21,501 nt of DNA from Tardiphaga sp. (GTDB taxonomy: Bacteria > Pseudomonadota > Alphaproteobacteria > Rhizobiales > Xanthobacteraceae): positions 1 to 21,501 of the forward strand of contig JACMOT010000107.1 of NCBI GenBank assembly GCA_014377915.1. Reading direction: 5' to 3'. The position numbers and the translations under genes were made by a program. The notes under the pieces are model-generated. The model did no database searches and was not told where the DNA came from. It worked only from the letters and a program-made list of their open reading frames with translations. This document shows, in pieces, positions 7,974 to 17,941 of this stretch; positions within the stretch are counted from its first letter, which is position 1; each line of letters opens with the position of its first letter.

Positions 7974-8446
7974 CACAGGGGGCCCGCCTCCCCGGCGGCT
8001 TGCAGCGATCGGTTGGCCGAGACTTCGATCCGGCGCAGCACCTCGAACGTAACGGCCAGTTCGTCGGCGGAAACGCCGTCCATCAGATCGGTGCGGACGC
8101 GGCGCATCACGCGCGTGATCTCCTCCGCCTTGGCCTCGCCGAGCGCGGTCAGATGCACGATTCTGGCGCGGCGATCGGTGGGATCCTCGCGACGCTCCAC
8201 CAGGCCCTCAGCCGCCAGAAGGTCGATCAGCCGCACCACCGAGGGGCCCTCGAGACCCATCTCGTCGGCCAGGACGCCCTGACGCACACATCTGCCTCCC
8301 CGCGCCAGGATCAGCAACGGATGCGCGGTGGCCTCCGAAAGGCCATGCGCCGACAGCGCCTGATCGGCCCGACGCCGCCAGACCCGCGCCAGGCGCGCGA
8401 CCAGCAAGCCGAGTTCCGCCTGAATCTGGGGAGGAGTGAGTGCCAT
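7973..8446 (-). CDS. MarR-family transcriptional regulator of the efflux operon
   Basis: 157 residues with the MarR fold: dimerisation helices at both ends, winged helix-turn-helix at about 55-84 (GVLADEMGLEGPSVVRLIDLL) and the wing signature EDPTDRRARIVHLT at 87-100, which is close to SlyA/MarR proteins. It is first in an operon with a FUSC pump, DUF1656 and HlyD genes, the usual layout for a repressor relieved by a phenolic or other aromatic ligand. A perfect inverted repeat lies 19 bases upstream of the ATG and is the likely binding site. No Shine-Dalgarno sequence is visible before the ATG; if TTGTAG/TATCTA (spacing 17) is the promoter, the transcript would start at or very near the ATG. 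Confidence 0.92.
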   Translation of the reverse strand: MALTPPQIQAELGLLVARLARVWRRRADQALSAHGLSEATAHPLLILARGGRCVRQGVLADEMGLEGPSVVRLIDLLAAEGLVERREDPTDRRARIVHLTALGEAKAEEITRVMRRVRTDLMDGVSADELAVTFEVLRRIEVSANRSLQAAGEAGPL

Positions 8447-8464
8447 CCGAGGTAGATAGGATGC

Positions 8465-8487
8465 TATCGATTAGGCTACAATCGATA
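8465..8487. promoter_or_regulatory. Candidate MarR operator: perfect 8-7-8 inverted repeat
   Basis: TATCGATT (8465-8472) and AATCGATA (8480-8487) are exact reverse complements with a 7-base spacer, AGGCTAC. The 23 bp size and twofold symmetry fit a MarR dimer site, and it overlaps the only reasonable promoter position of the marR operon. Binding is inference. Confidence 0.6.
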
Positions 8488-8529
8488 TACTCACCCAGCC
8501 GGTTCACGCTGTGGTGACGAAGCGACGCC

Positions 8530-8557
8530 AAAGAAACGGCCGGGAAATACCCGGCCG
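8530..8557 (-). terminator. Rho-independent terminator of the secreted-protein gene
   Basis: On the minus strand a perfect 8 bp stem CGGCCGGG/CCCGGCCG (8557-8550 with 8544-8537, 5-base loop) is followed by TTTCTTTGG. It lies 30 bases past the stop at 8587 and insulates that gene from the marR operon. Confidence 0.8.
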
Positions 8558-8586
8558 CGATACTCGGTCGACTGCCGACGCCCGCG

Positions 8587-9261
8587 CTATTCCGTGGACC
8601 GGCGCAGTTCCGAGGTCCCCTCAACCTTGGCCGATTCCGACTTTGCCGCCTCGACCCGAGCGGGCTCGGGCTTGCTGATCTCGGACTTGCCGATTTCAGG
8701 TTTGGCCGGCTCGGATTTCAAAGGGTCGATCTTGATCGAGCCGGTACTGACCGATTCAATCTTGCCAATTTCCACCCGCGGCGTCGCCACGCGCGCCACC
8801 GTCTCGGTGGGAGACGCATCCGCCGCGCGCAACGATTGCGGCTGCGCCAGCGAACGCGCCATCAGCATCTGACCGCGGCCCTGGTGACGGAAATCGCAAT
8901 AAGCGAAGCCCATGCCGGAGACAGCGCCACGGAAGCTACGTTCATCGTTCTTGACGAGATTGAAGCACGGCTCGAACGGCAGGCCCTTGATCGAGGCGCA
9001 GATCGACTGGCCGCGAACCTGCAGCGTATTGCCGGGCAGACGCATGTTGCGCGCCGGGCCGGAACCGGAGAACTGCACCGCGCCCGCCGCGCCGCCATCA
9101 TCGAACACGCGGCCAGCGCCGCGGGTACCATCGAAGCAGGTGAAAGCGAACACCTTGCCGGCGACGAACTTGCGGGCTTCGTCAGCCGTCATCGAACCCG
9201 CCATCGCAGGCATCGCCAGCGAGGCGGCGAAAGCGGCTCCCAACACAAAACGCGCAACCAT
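8587..9261 (-). CDS. Secreted protein of unknown function with four cysteines and a charged C-terminal tail
   Basis: 224 residues from ATG 9261, chosen for the GGAG 9 bases upstream and the signal peptide that follows at once (MVARFVLGAAFAASLAMPAMA, cleavage near residue 21). The mature domain (about 22-135) has four cysteines (42, 88, 99, 122), suggesting two disulfides in the periplasm, with motifs FTCFDGTRGAGRVFDDGGAA and GMGFAYCDF. Residues from about 160 to the end form a low-complexity K/S/E/P tail with repeated KSE/KPE units. I recall similar proteins as conserved hypotheticals in Bradyrhizobium relatives but know no function. It has its own terminator, ends with TAG, and starts 110 bases after the acuI stop. 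Confidence 0.75.
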   Translation of the reverse strand: MVARFVLGAAFAASLAMPAMAGSMTADEARKFVAGKVFAFTCFDGTRGAGRVFDDGGAAGAVQFSGSGPARNMRLPGNTLQVRGQSICASIKGLPFEPCFNLVKNDERSFRGAVSGMGFAYCDFRHQGRGQMLMARSLAQPQSLRAADASPTETVARVATPRVEIGKIESVSTGSIKIDPLKSEPAKPEIGKSEISKPEPARVEAAKSESAKVEGTSELRRSTE

Positions 9262-9370
9262 AGGATACTCCGACCAACTGAGCGCGGACGACCGCCAACT
9301 GCCTTGACCGCTGCTTACCATACCAACCGTGGCAACATTGGAGCAGGGAAGTTGGCAAAGTCTGAACAAG

Positions 9371-10351
9371 TTAGACAATCTTTACCACGATTCGACCGCG
9401 GACTTCGCCTGCCAATACCCGAGCGCCCGCCTCGACGACCCCGTCCAGGCTTATTTCCTGAGTGATATCAGCTAGTTTCCCAGCATCCAGATCAGTCGCC
9501 AGACGTGTCCAAGCCTGCCTTCGCAGCGCAATTGGACACATCACCGAATCGATTCCAAGCAAAGAAATTCCGCGCAGAATGAACGGCGCCACCGACGAGG
9601 GCAGATCCATACCACCAGCTAGACCACAGGCGGCGATGGCGCCGCGCGGCCTGGTCATCGACAGCAGATTGGCCAGCGTAGTGGAACCGACGCTGTCGAT
9701 ACCGCCCGCCCAGCGCTCCTTGGCCAGCGGCTTGGCCGCACCGGACAGTTCCGCGCGATCGATGATCTCCGCCGCGCCGAGTCCCTTCAGATAGTCCTGC
9801 TCCGAGATGCGGCCGGTCGATGCGATGACGTGATAGCCGAGTTTCGACAGTAGCGCGATCGCCACCGAGCCGACGCCACCGGCGGCGCCGGTAACTACTA
9901 CGGGACCGTCGCCTGGCGTCAGGCCATGCTTTTCCAGTGCCAGCACCGACAGCATCGCCGTGTAGCCGGCGGTGCCGATCGCCATCGCATCGCGCGTCGT
10001 CAGGCCCTCGGGAAGCCGCACCAGCCACTCGCCCTTGACCCGCGCCTTCTCGGCATAGGCGCCGAGATGGGTCTCGCCCATGCCCCAGCCGTTACAGATC
10101 ACCTTGTCGCCCGGCTTCCATTCCGGATGCGAGGAGGTCTCCACGGTGCCGGCGAGATCGATGCCGGCAATCATCGGAAACCGCCGCACCACCGGCGCCT
10201 TGCCGGTGAGCGCCAGGCCGTCCTTGTAGTTCACCGTCGACCATTCGACCCGTATGGTGACGTCGCCGTCCATCAGTTCGGCCTCGTCGAACTGGGTGAT
10301 GGCGACCGTGGTGCCCTTTTCCGCCTTGTCGATGCGAACAGCCTTGAACAT
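9371..10351 (-). CDS. acuI: AcuI/YhdH-type NADPH-dependent acrylyl-CoA reductase
   Basis: 326 residues from ATG 10351, a typical length for the family. It is a zinc-independent medium-chain dehydrogenase/reductase: substrate loop [15 protein letters not shown] (about 37-51), conserved [13 protein letters not shown], nucleotide-binding loop [14 protein letters not shown] at 151-164 and STGR at 178-181, which favours NADPH. AcuI enzymes reduce acryloyl-CoA to propionyl-CoA in 3-hydroxypropionate or DMSP breakdown and detoxify acrylate. The MFS transporter gene ends 50 bases upstream on the same strand, so the two are probably co-transcribed; the gap is AT-rich and could also hold a promoter. 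The exact substrate in this organism is inferred from the family. Longer upstream starts would add a shadow of the MFS gene. Confidence 0.87.
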   Translation of the reverse strand: MFKAVRIDKAEKGTTVAITQFDEAELMDGDVTIRVEWSTVNYKDGLALTGKAPVVRRFPMIAGIDLAGTVETSSHPEWKPGDKVICNGWGMGETHLGAYAEKARVKGEWLVRLPEGLTTRDAMAIGTAGYTAMLSVLALEKHGLTPGDGPVVVTGAAGGVGSVAIALLSKLGYHVIASTGRISEQDYLKGLGAAEIIDRAELSGAAKPLAKERWAGGIDSVGSTTLANLLSMTRPRGAIAACGLAGGMDLPSSVAPFILRGISLLGIDSVMCPIALRRQAWTRLATDLDAGKLADITQEISLDGVVEAGARVLAGEVRGRIVVKIV

Positions 10352-10401
10352 TCCCAACACGCCACTCCCTGAATTTGTTGTTTGTAATTGCACTAATGCG
10401 C

Positions 10402-11643
10402 TTATGCCGGCTGCGCCAGCGGCCGCGCCACCGGCGCCTCGACGATCGGCAGGTTGATCAACGCCGACAGCACGCCGAACAAGACCGACAGCCACCACAC
10501 CGGCGTGTAGGAGCCGAATTTCTCATAAACGATACCGCCAAGCAGCGCGCCGAGAAAGCCACCGACCTGATGGCTGAAGAACGCAAAGCCATACAGCGTG
10601 GCGAGCCAGCGCGTGCCGAACATGATCGAGACCAGGCTCGAGGTCGGCGGCACCGTGGACAGCCAGGTCAGGCCGCTGATGACGCCGAAGGCGATCGCCG
10701 AAAACGTTGTCATCGGCAGCAGGATGAAAGCTATCGTCGCCAGCGCGCGGGTGAAATAGATGAAGGACAGGATGTAGCGCTTCGGAAATCGGCTCTGCGC
10801 GTAGCCGACGCTGAGTGAGCCCACGATATTGAACAGGCCGATGACCGCGATCACCCAACCGCCGGTGGAGGCCGGCATGCCCCTGTCGACCAGATAGGCC
10901 GGCAGATGCATGGTGATGAAGGCAAGCTGGAAACCGCAGGTGAAGAAGCCCAGCACCAGCAGCACATAGGAGCGATGTCCGAAGGCTTCCGCCAGCGCCT
11001 GCCGGAACGACTGCCGCTGCGCCACCGGCACATCGGCCGCGGCGGCGGGCGGCGTTGCCAGCGCCAGCGACAGCGGAATCACCAGCAGCATCAGCATCGC
11101 GAACACCATCAGGGTGGACTGCCAGCCGGCGCTGTCGATCATGGCTACCGTGAACGGCGCGAACACGAACTGGCCGAACGAACCCGCCGCGGTGCCGGCA
11201 CCAAGCGCGATGCCGCGCCATTCCGGCGGCATCAGCTTGCCGAACGCGGACAAGACCAGGTTGAAAGAGCAGCCGGACAGGCCAAAGCCGATCAGCAGGC
11301 CAGCCCCGAGATTGAGTTCCAGCGGTGTCGAGGAATAGCGCATCGCCAACAAGCCAAGCGCATAGAGCAGCGCACCGACGCAGATCACCCGCACCGCGCC
11401 GAACTTGTCGGCGATGGCGCCAGCGAAAGGCTGGCCGATACCCCACAGCAGGTTCTGCACGGCAAAGGCCAGCGCGAACACGTCGCGGCCCCAGGTGAAC
11501 TGCTGGCTCATCGGCTGCATGAAGAAGCCGACGCTGGACCGCGGCCCGAAGGTCAGCATGCCGATCAATGATCCGCAGATCACGATCACCAGAGGCGTCC
11601 GCCAGCCCAGCCCCGGCCGCGAGATACTCTCGATTGCCGCCAT
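10402..11643 (-). CDS. MFS transporter (OFA/monocarboxylate-type)
   Basis: 413 residues with about 12 hydrophobic helices in two halves of six, joined by a cytoplasmic loop near residues 195-215 ([20 protein letters not shown]). MFS signature segments are seen: [20 protein letters not shown] after helix 1, then [13 protein letters not shown] between helices 2 and 3, and [12 protein letters not shown]. The pattern recalls the oxalate-formate/monocarboxylate branch of the superfamily, so a small organic acid is a reasonable cargo, consistent with the reductase gene downstream. GGGGAAG stands just before the ATG. A perfect 10 bp palindrome ATTCATGAAT lies at 11661-11670 in the leader and may be a regulatory site or chance. 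Confidence 0.85.
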   Translation of the reverse strand: MAAIESISRPGLGWRTPLVIVICGSLIGMLTFGPRSSVGFFMQPMSQQFTWGRDVFALAFAVQNLLWGIGQPFAGAIADKFGAVRVICVGALLYALGLLAMRYSSTPLELNLGAGLLIGFGLSGCSFNLVLSAFGKLMPPEWRGIALGAGTAAGSFGQFVFAPFTVAMIDSAGWQSTLMVFAMLMLLVIPLSLALATPPAAAADVPVAQRQSFRQALAEAFGHRSYVLLVLGFFTCGFQLAFITMHLPAYLVDRGMPASTGGWVIAVIGLFNIVGSLSVGYAQSRFPKRYILSFIYFTRALATIAFILLPMTTFSAIAFGVISGLTWLSTVPPTSSLVSIMFGTRWLATLYGFAFFSHQVGGFLGALLGGIVYEKFGSYTPVWWLSVLFGVLSALINLPIVEAPVARPLAQPA

Positions 11644-11945
11644 GTCGCTTCCCCGCCGAAATTCATGAATGATCGGGACGCCACATCAGGCAATTCGCCC
11701 GCCGTCAGACCCAACTGCAGATTAATGCATTCGCATGGAAATCATAGGGGCGCCGGCGAAGAATTTCTCTTTCAAGGCAGGGATGCGAGATTGTCGTCGT
11801 CCCGGGGTGGGGGCGGCGGTAGCCGCACGCGAACCCGGGATCTCGATATATTTTGCAAAACCGAAGCTTGAGCTGCCCCAAAACAATTCGAGGTTCCGGG
11901 TTCGATCGCAGCTATCGCTGCTCCCGCCCCGAAACGACGAGCGTG
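11644..11945. other. Gene-free stretch between the MFS and SleB genes
   Basis: About 300 bp. It holds the MFS leader with the palindrome at 11661-11670 and, from 11794 to 11940, a long inverted repeat next to the sleB stop. I see no convincing reading frame or RNA gene in it. Confidence 0.7.
11794..11940. repeat. Long inverted repeat with 52-base arms, family D
   Basis: Arms 11794-11845 and 11889-11940 are imperfect reverse complements: TCGTCGT, CGGGG, GGG, GCGAACCCGG and CTCG are matched on both sides, with a 43-base AT-richer centre. The element begins 5 bases past the sleB stop, so its transcript would form a very stable hairpin at the 3' end. I recall similar dispersed elements in Bradyrhizobium genomes; only one copy is in this window. 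Confidence 0.8.
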
Positions 11946-13349
11946 CTATGGCTTGATCTCGGAGAGCGAGGCCGAAATCTCGGCGGTCTTGGCGGCGGTG
12001 CCCCAGCTCGGCGCGTCGCTGCCGTCGCCCCAGTTGCGCGGCCGATAAAAGGAATGCACGCCGGTGCGATACATCTTCTTCATTTCGCGCACCCAGGACG
12101 GATGCACCCAATAGGCATGGTAGTGGGTCGACTTCGCCACTTCCGGCAGCCAGAGCTGGCCGTCCAGCGTGGCTTTCGCGATCTTGCGCGCGCGGTCCCA
12201 CATGTCGGGCTCCTTCACCACATCCGGAATGCCATCGCAGGCAAAGGTGAACTGACACGCCAGATGGCGATTCTTGTTCTGATAGACGACGCCGCAAACC
12301 GTGGTCGGGTAGAAGCCGGAGAACACCCGGTTCATCACCACCTGCGCCACTGCCATCTGGCCACGCACTGCTTCACCGCGGGCTTCGAAATAGACGGCGT
12401 CAGCCAGACATTTTTCCTGCTTGTCGCGGGTTTTATGGTCGAACAGGCCAAGACGTTCGGCCGGGGTCTTGATGCGCTGGTTGGTGCTGTTGACCTCACC
12501 CTTGCCGGCGATGCTCTCGCCGCCCTCGACCGGGCTGGCGATCGCGGGCAGCGTCGTTGTCACTTTCAGATCGGGATCGGCGCGCGTGTTCGGCACGATG
12601 ATGGTCGGCTCTTCGCCGGGCTGCCAGCGCTCCATGGTCTCGCTCGAAGCACCCAGCGAGGAGCTGCCGAAAAACAGGCTGGCGGTCTTGACCGAAAAGC
12701 CATCGCGCGGCGGCGCCGGCTCAACAGCGATCACCGCGGTCTCGGATTCCGGCTTGATGTCGTCGAGCGGCTGCACCGGTTGTGACGCATCGTACTGGGC
12801 CAGCGGTGGCGCCTGCAGCGCGGCGGCAAGTTCGGGATCGAGCGGCGCGTGCTCACCGCCCGGCAGAGCTTCGGTGGTCTTGGCGCCCCTCACCGAGGCG
12901 TTGCTATCGAATGAGTCTTCTTTTGCAGGCGGGGGGCCATCGCGCAGCGCAGGTTCCGGCGGGCGCAGCGCCAGGCGGTCGCCCTTCAGCGTTCGATCGA
13001 CGCTGGGGAAGTCGGACGCTTCGAAACGGCGCGGCGGCTGCGCCAGCGGATTGCGCGTCAGCGCGCCGGTGATATCACTGGCGGAAGTATCGAAGCTCGC
13101 GAGCTGAAAGGTAGGATTGCGCGACGAGGTGCCGATCGGCCGGCCGAAACTGAAGGTGGCGACCTGGATCGACGTGACCGCCGAGGCGACCACGCGCTTC
13201 TGCCAGCGCTCAGTCACGCCCGGCTGGCGGGCCAGCAACGAAGCGATGTCCTGATAGCCAACCTCTGTCGGGATCAATGCGAAGAAGCAAAGACCGAGGC
13301 CGAAAGACGCGCTGCGCGCGCCCTTCGGCCGGTTACGCATTACTAACAT
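11946..13349 (-). CDS. SleB-type cell-wall hydrolase (Hydrolase_2 family), exported
   Basis: 467 residues from ATG 13349, chosen for the AGG at a proper distance; an in-frame start 5 codons earlier is possible. An N-terminal hydrophobic segment (about residues 14-31) serves as signal or anchor. Residues 60-305 are a Pro/Ser/Ala-rich, probably unstructured linker. The catalytic domain begins at about 312 with CLADAVYFEARGE (Glu322 is the expected catalytic acid) and continues with AVAQVVMNRVFSGFYP, CGVVYQ and STHYHAYWVHPSW. Relatives are lytic transglycosylases or muramidases named after the spore-cortex enzyme SleB; in non-sporing alphaproteobacteria they are thought to remodel peptidoglycan. 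It stands alone, ends with TAG, and is followed by a long inverted repeat. Confidence 0.88.
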   Translation of the reverse strand: MLVMRNRPKGARSASFGLGLCFFALIPTEVGYQDIASLLARQPGVTERWQKRVVASAVTSIQVATFSFGRPIGTSSRNPTFQLASFDTSASDITGALTRNPLAQPPRRFEASDFPSVDRTLKGDRLALRPPEPALRDGPPPAKEDSFDSNASVRGAKTTEALPGGEHAPLDPELAAALQAPPLAQYDASQPVQPLDDIKPESETAVIAVEPAPPRDGFSVKTASLFFGSSSLGASSETMERWQPGEEPTIIVPNTRADPDLKVTTTLPAIASPVEGGESIAGKGEVNSTNQRIKTPAERLGLFDHKTRDKQEKCLADAVYFEARGEAVRGQMAVAQVVMNRVFSGFYPTTVCGVVYQNKNRHLACQFTFACDGIPDVVKEPDMWDRARKIAKATLDGQLWLPEVAKSTHYHAYWVHPSWVREMKKMYRTGVHSFYRPRNWGDGSDAPSWGTAAKTAEISASLSEIKP

Positions 13350-13468
13350 GATACGCCTACGCAACGCTTACAAAAACCCGACCGTCCTGCCCGTTTCCGT
13401 ACATTTCGATCTGTCTTGTTGGTACGGAATTAAAGTTGCCGCGAAGTTAATCCGCCGTGCGTACGCGA

Positions 13469-13493
13469 CACACGCAAGCACCGTTTGCGTGTG
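13469..13493. repeat. Perfect 9-7-9 inverted repeat upstream of sleB
   Basis: CACACGCAA (13469-13477) and TTGCGTGTG (13485-13493) are exact reverse complements around GCACCGT. It lies 120 bases before the sleB start and has no T-run on either side, so an operator or an RNA hairpin is more likely than a terminator. Confidence 0.5.
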
Positions 13494-13640
13494 CGAAGAC
13501 CAATCGAAAGCCTTGGTAAATAGCCGCTTGACCGAAGTGATGAACAAGACGTCAACGAAACCGCGGAAGATAAATTTTGGCGAGGCAATGCGCGACAGAA
13601 TGAATGGGCGTGTTTCAGTCGCTCGCACGGCCCCCTCCTC

Positions 13641-13761
13641 GTCATGGCGAGGAGCCAACGGGTCCGGCTCCGCCGGCCCGTTGATAAGCTCCGCGACGCG
13701 GCAATCCAAGAGCTACAAGCAAAGACTGGATTGCTTCGTCGCAAGGGCTCCTCGCAATGAC
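13641..13761. repeat. MITE-like repeat with terminal inverted repeats, family A copy 2
   Basis: 121 bp from GTCATGGCGAGGAGC to GCTCCTCGCAATGAC; read on the minus strand it aligns with 4683-4807, sharing GCAATCCAG-like, GATTGCCGCGTCGCGGAGCT and GCCGGACCCGTTGGC blocks. The ends are better preserved than in copy 1. It is in the opposite orientation to copy 1. Confidence 0.88.
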
Positions 13762-13771
13762 GGTCGAGAGG

Positions 13772-13810
13772 AAAAAAATAAAATGGCCAGGAAAAATTCC
13801 CGGCCATTTT
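13772..13810 (-). terminator. Rho-independent terminator of ppdK
   Basis: On the minus strand AAATGGCC (13809-13802) pairs with GGCCATTT (13788-13781) and is followed by TATTTTTTT (13780-13772). It is about 35 bases past the ppdK stop and is the strongest terminator in the window. Confidence 0.88.
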
Positions 13811-13844
13811 CTAACTACACTTTAAGCAATGGAACTCAGCTTGC

Positions 13845-16850
<3,006 letters not shown>

Positions 16851-16945
16851 GACGTGCCATCAATCCGGCGAGAGGAGCGAAAGGGAAAAGGTGCCGCCTT
16901 ACACCACGTTTTAGCGGGCTGGCGCAAGTTTACGAAGGTCTGGCG

Positions 16946-17104
16946 CTAGCCGATATGCAGCATTCGCAGCACGCCGAGGCCCGCCAGGCCGACGAAGATC
17001 AGGTAGATCGCGACGATCAAATTCAGCAGCCGCGGCATCAGCAGGATGAAGATGCCGGCAATGAGGGCGACGATCGGCTGGATGTGGGCTGCCGTAAGGA
17101 CCAT
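16946..17104 (-). CDS. DUF3096 small membrane protein
   Basis: 52 residues from ATG 17104, supported by CGGAG 10 bases upstream. The sequence MVLTAAHIQPIVALIAGIFI and then LLMPRLLNLIVAIYLIFVGL is nearly all hydrophobic and matches the DUF3096 pattern (IQPIvALIAGilILimPRLLN.IVAIYLI). It should be two short membrane helices joined at the conserved MPRLLN turn. The function is unknown. Longer upstream starts add a polar stretch without family resemblance. It is divergent from the DUF1236 gene; both have a GGAAC box upstream that could mark a general-stress promoter. The stop is TAG. Confidence 0.85.
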   Translation of the reverse strand: MVLTAAHIQPIVALIAGIFILLMPRLLNLIVAIYLIFVGLAGLGVLRMLHIG

Positions 17105-17175
17105 GAAAATCTCCGGGAAATTGAATGCTGCGAATCGCTTGCGCTGATTTACGCCGACGATCGGTTCCACAATAA

Positions 17176-17200
17176 GACGCCTGTGCGGTCAATGGGTTCC
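17176..17200 (-). promoter_or_regulatory. Possible EcfG-type promoter for the DUF3096 gene
   Basis: On the minus strand GGAAC (17200-17196), 16 bases, then CGTC (17179-17176), one mismatch to the alphaproteobacterial general-stress consensus GGAAC-N16/17-CGTT. The distance to the ATG is about 70 bases. Confidence 0.3.
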
Positions 17201-17253
17201 GGGTGCCCCGCTTTGCGCCGCACCAAATTCTGTCGGCTCGGGCCCGAAATTTC

Positions 17254-17279
17254 GGAACGATCCCCAGCGCCGCGGCATT
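17254..17279 (+). promoter_or_regulatory. Possible EcfG-type promoter for the DUF1236 gene
   Basis: GGAAC (17254-17258), 17 bases, then CATT (17276-17279), one mismatch to GGAAC-N16/17-CGTT. It stands about 55 bases before the start codon, a sensible leader length. Confidence 0.35.
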
Positions 17280-17335
17280 GGCTAGGGGACTGGGGCAGCA
17301 GCCCGGCGCACGCCGGCGCTCTCGAAGGAGACGAT

Positions 17336-17707
17336 ATGCGAAACAACATCATGGCAGTGGCAATATTGGCGGGCGCCCTCGGCGCTCCTCTGGCCGCACA
17401 GGCACAAAGCGAAATGACCGTGGGCGCCGCGCGAAGCGGGCAGACGGTGATCGTCGACGACAACGACCCCGACGGCATCACGGTACAGGAGCGGCCGGCA
17501 TTCCGCGAATATATCGTTCGCGAACGCGTTCCGACCTACACCGTGCCGGAGCGCGTGATCGTCGGCACCACTTTGCCCGACGCCGGAGTCACGTATTATG
17601 ACGTGCCGCAAAGCGTCGCGACGACCCCATATCGTTATACGGTCGTGAATGGAGAGACCGTGCTGGTCGAGCCGCGCTCGCGCCGCATCGTCCAGGTGAT
17701 CGACTAA
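17336..17707 (+). CDS. DUF1236 exported protein
   Basis: 123 residues. An excellent Shine-Dalgarno, AAGGAG at 17325-17330, sets the ATG at 17336. A signal peptide (about residues 1-23, ending PLAAQAQ) leads to a small periplasmic domain with the DUF1236 pattern: FREYIVRERVPTYTVPERVI, VGTTLPDAGVTYYDVP, YRYTVVNGETVLVEPRSRRIVQVI. The family is abundant in Rhizobiales, often in several copies per genome, and has no assigned biochemical role; stress-related envelope function is a guess based on the promoter-like box. The gene is followed by a clear terminator and is divergent from the DUF3096 gene. Confidence 0.85.
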   Translation: MRNNIMAVAILAGALGAPLAAQAQSEMTVGAARSGQTVIVDDNDPDGITVQERPAFREYIVRERVPTYTVPERVIVGTTLPDAGVTYYDVPQSVATTPYRYTVVNGETVLVEPRSRRIVQVID

Positions 17708-17747
17708 ATCGGAATTCGCAAGGGCGCCGTCATGGCGACCGAGCGAG

Positions 17748-17786
17748 AAAGCCCTGTCCGGACATCCCCGCCGGACGGGGCTTTTC
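17748..17786 (+). terminator. Rho-independent terminator after the DUF1236 gene
   Basis: AAAGCCC-T-GTCCGG (17748-17761) pairs with CCGGAC-G-GGGCTTT (17771-17784) with one mismatch, and is followed by TCTGTG. The A-run on the other side could let it work in both directions, also for leftward glyS transcripts. Confidence 0.85.
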
Positions 17787-17811
17787 TGTGTCGGGCAATC
17801 AAGGTGATCCG

Positions 17812-17931
17812 TTTCCCGGACGCGGTGCGGCATCCTTATGCCGCTCCGCGGAACCGGGATTCCGGTTTGCCAGAGCACCAGGGCCCCGGCTCTGCGAAGC
17901 AACACGGCGTGTTGCATCGCGTCCGGGGCAC
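17812..17931. repeat. Long imperfect palindrome, family B copy 2
   Basis: 120 bp sharing GCGGTGCGGCAT, CGCTCCGCGGAACCGGGA, CTCTGCGAAGCAA-type and GCATCGCGTCCGGGGCAC blocks with 3445-3570, in the same order. It begins 10 bases past the glyS stop, again at a gene's 3' end. Confidence 0.8.
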
Positions 17932-17941
17932 GTGAGAGCCC

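Larger units (their letters stand above)
13350..13844. other. Gene-free stretch between sleB and ppdK
   Basis: Nearly 500 bp, less GC-rich than the genes. From left to right it holds the sleB leader, a perfect 9-7-9 inverted repeat (13469-13493), roughly 145 bp with no recognised signal, a family A repeat (13641-13761) and the ppdK terminator (13772-13810). Short frames within it have no family resemblance. Confidence 0.7.

Noticed and set aside
10906..11571. Open frame on the plus strand opposite the MFS gene
   Set aside because: Composition is Gln/His/Arg-rich as expected for the complement of a membrane protein; no start signal or motif.
11889..11910. tRNA T-arm-like sequence (GGTTCCGGGTTCGATC)
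   Set aside because: It is one arm of the long inverted repeat; no acceptor stem, anticodon arm or CCA end fits around it.
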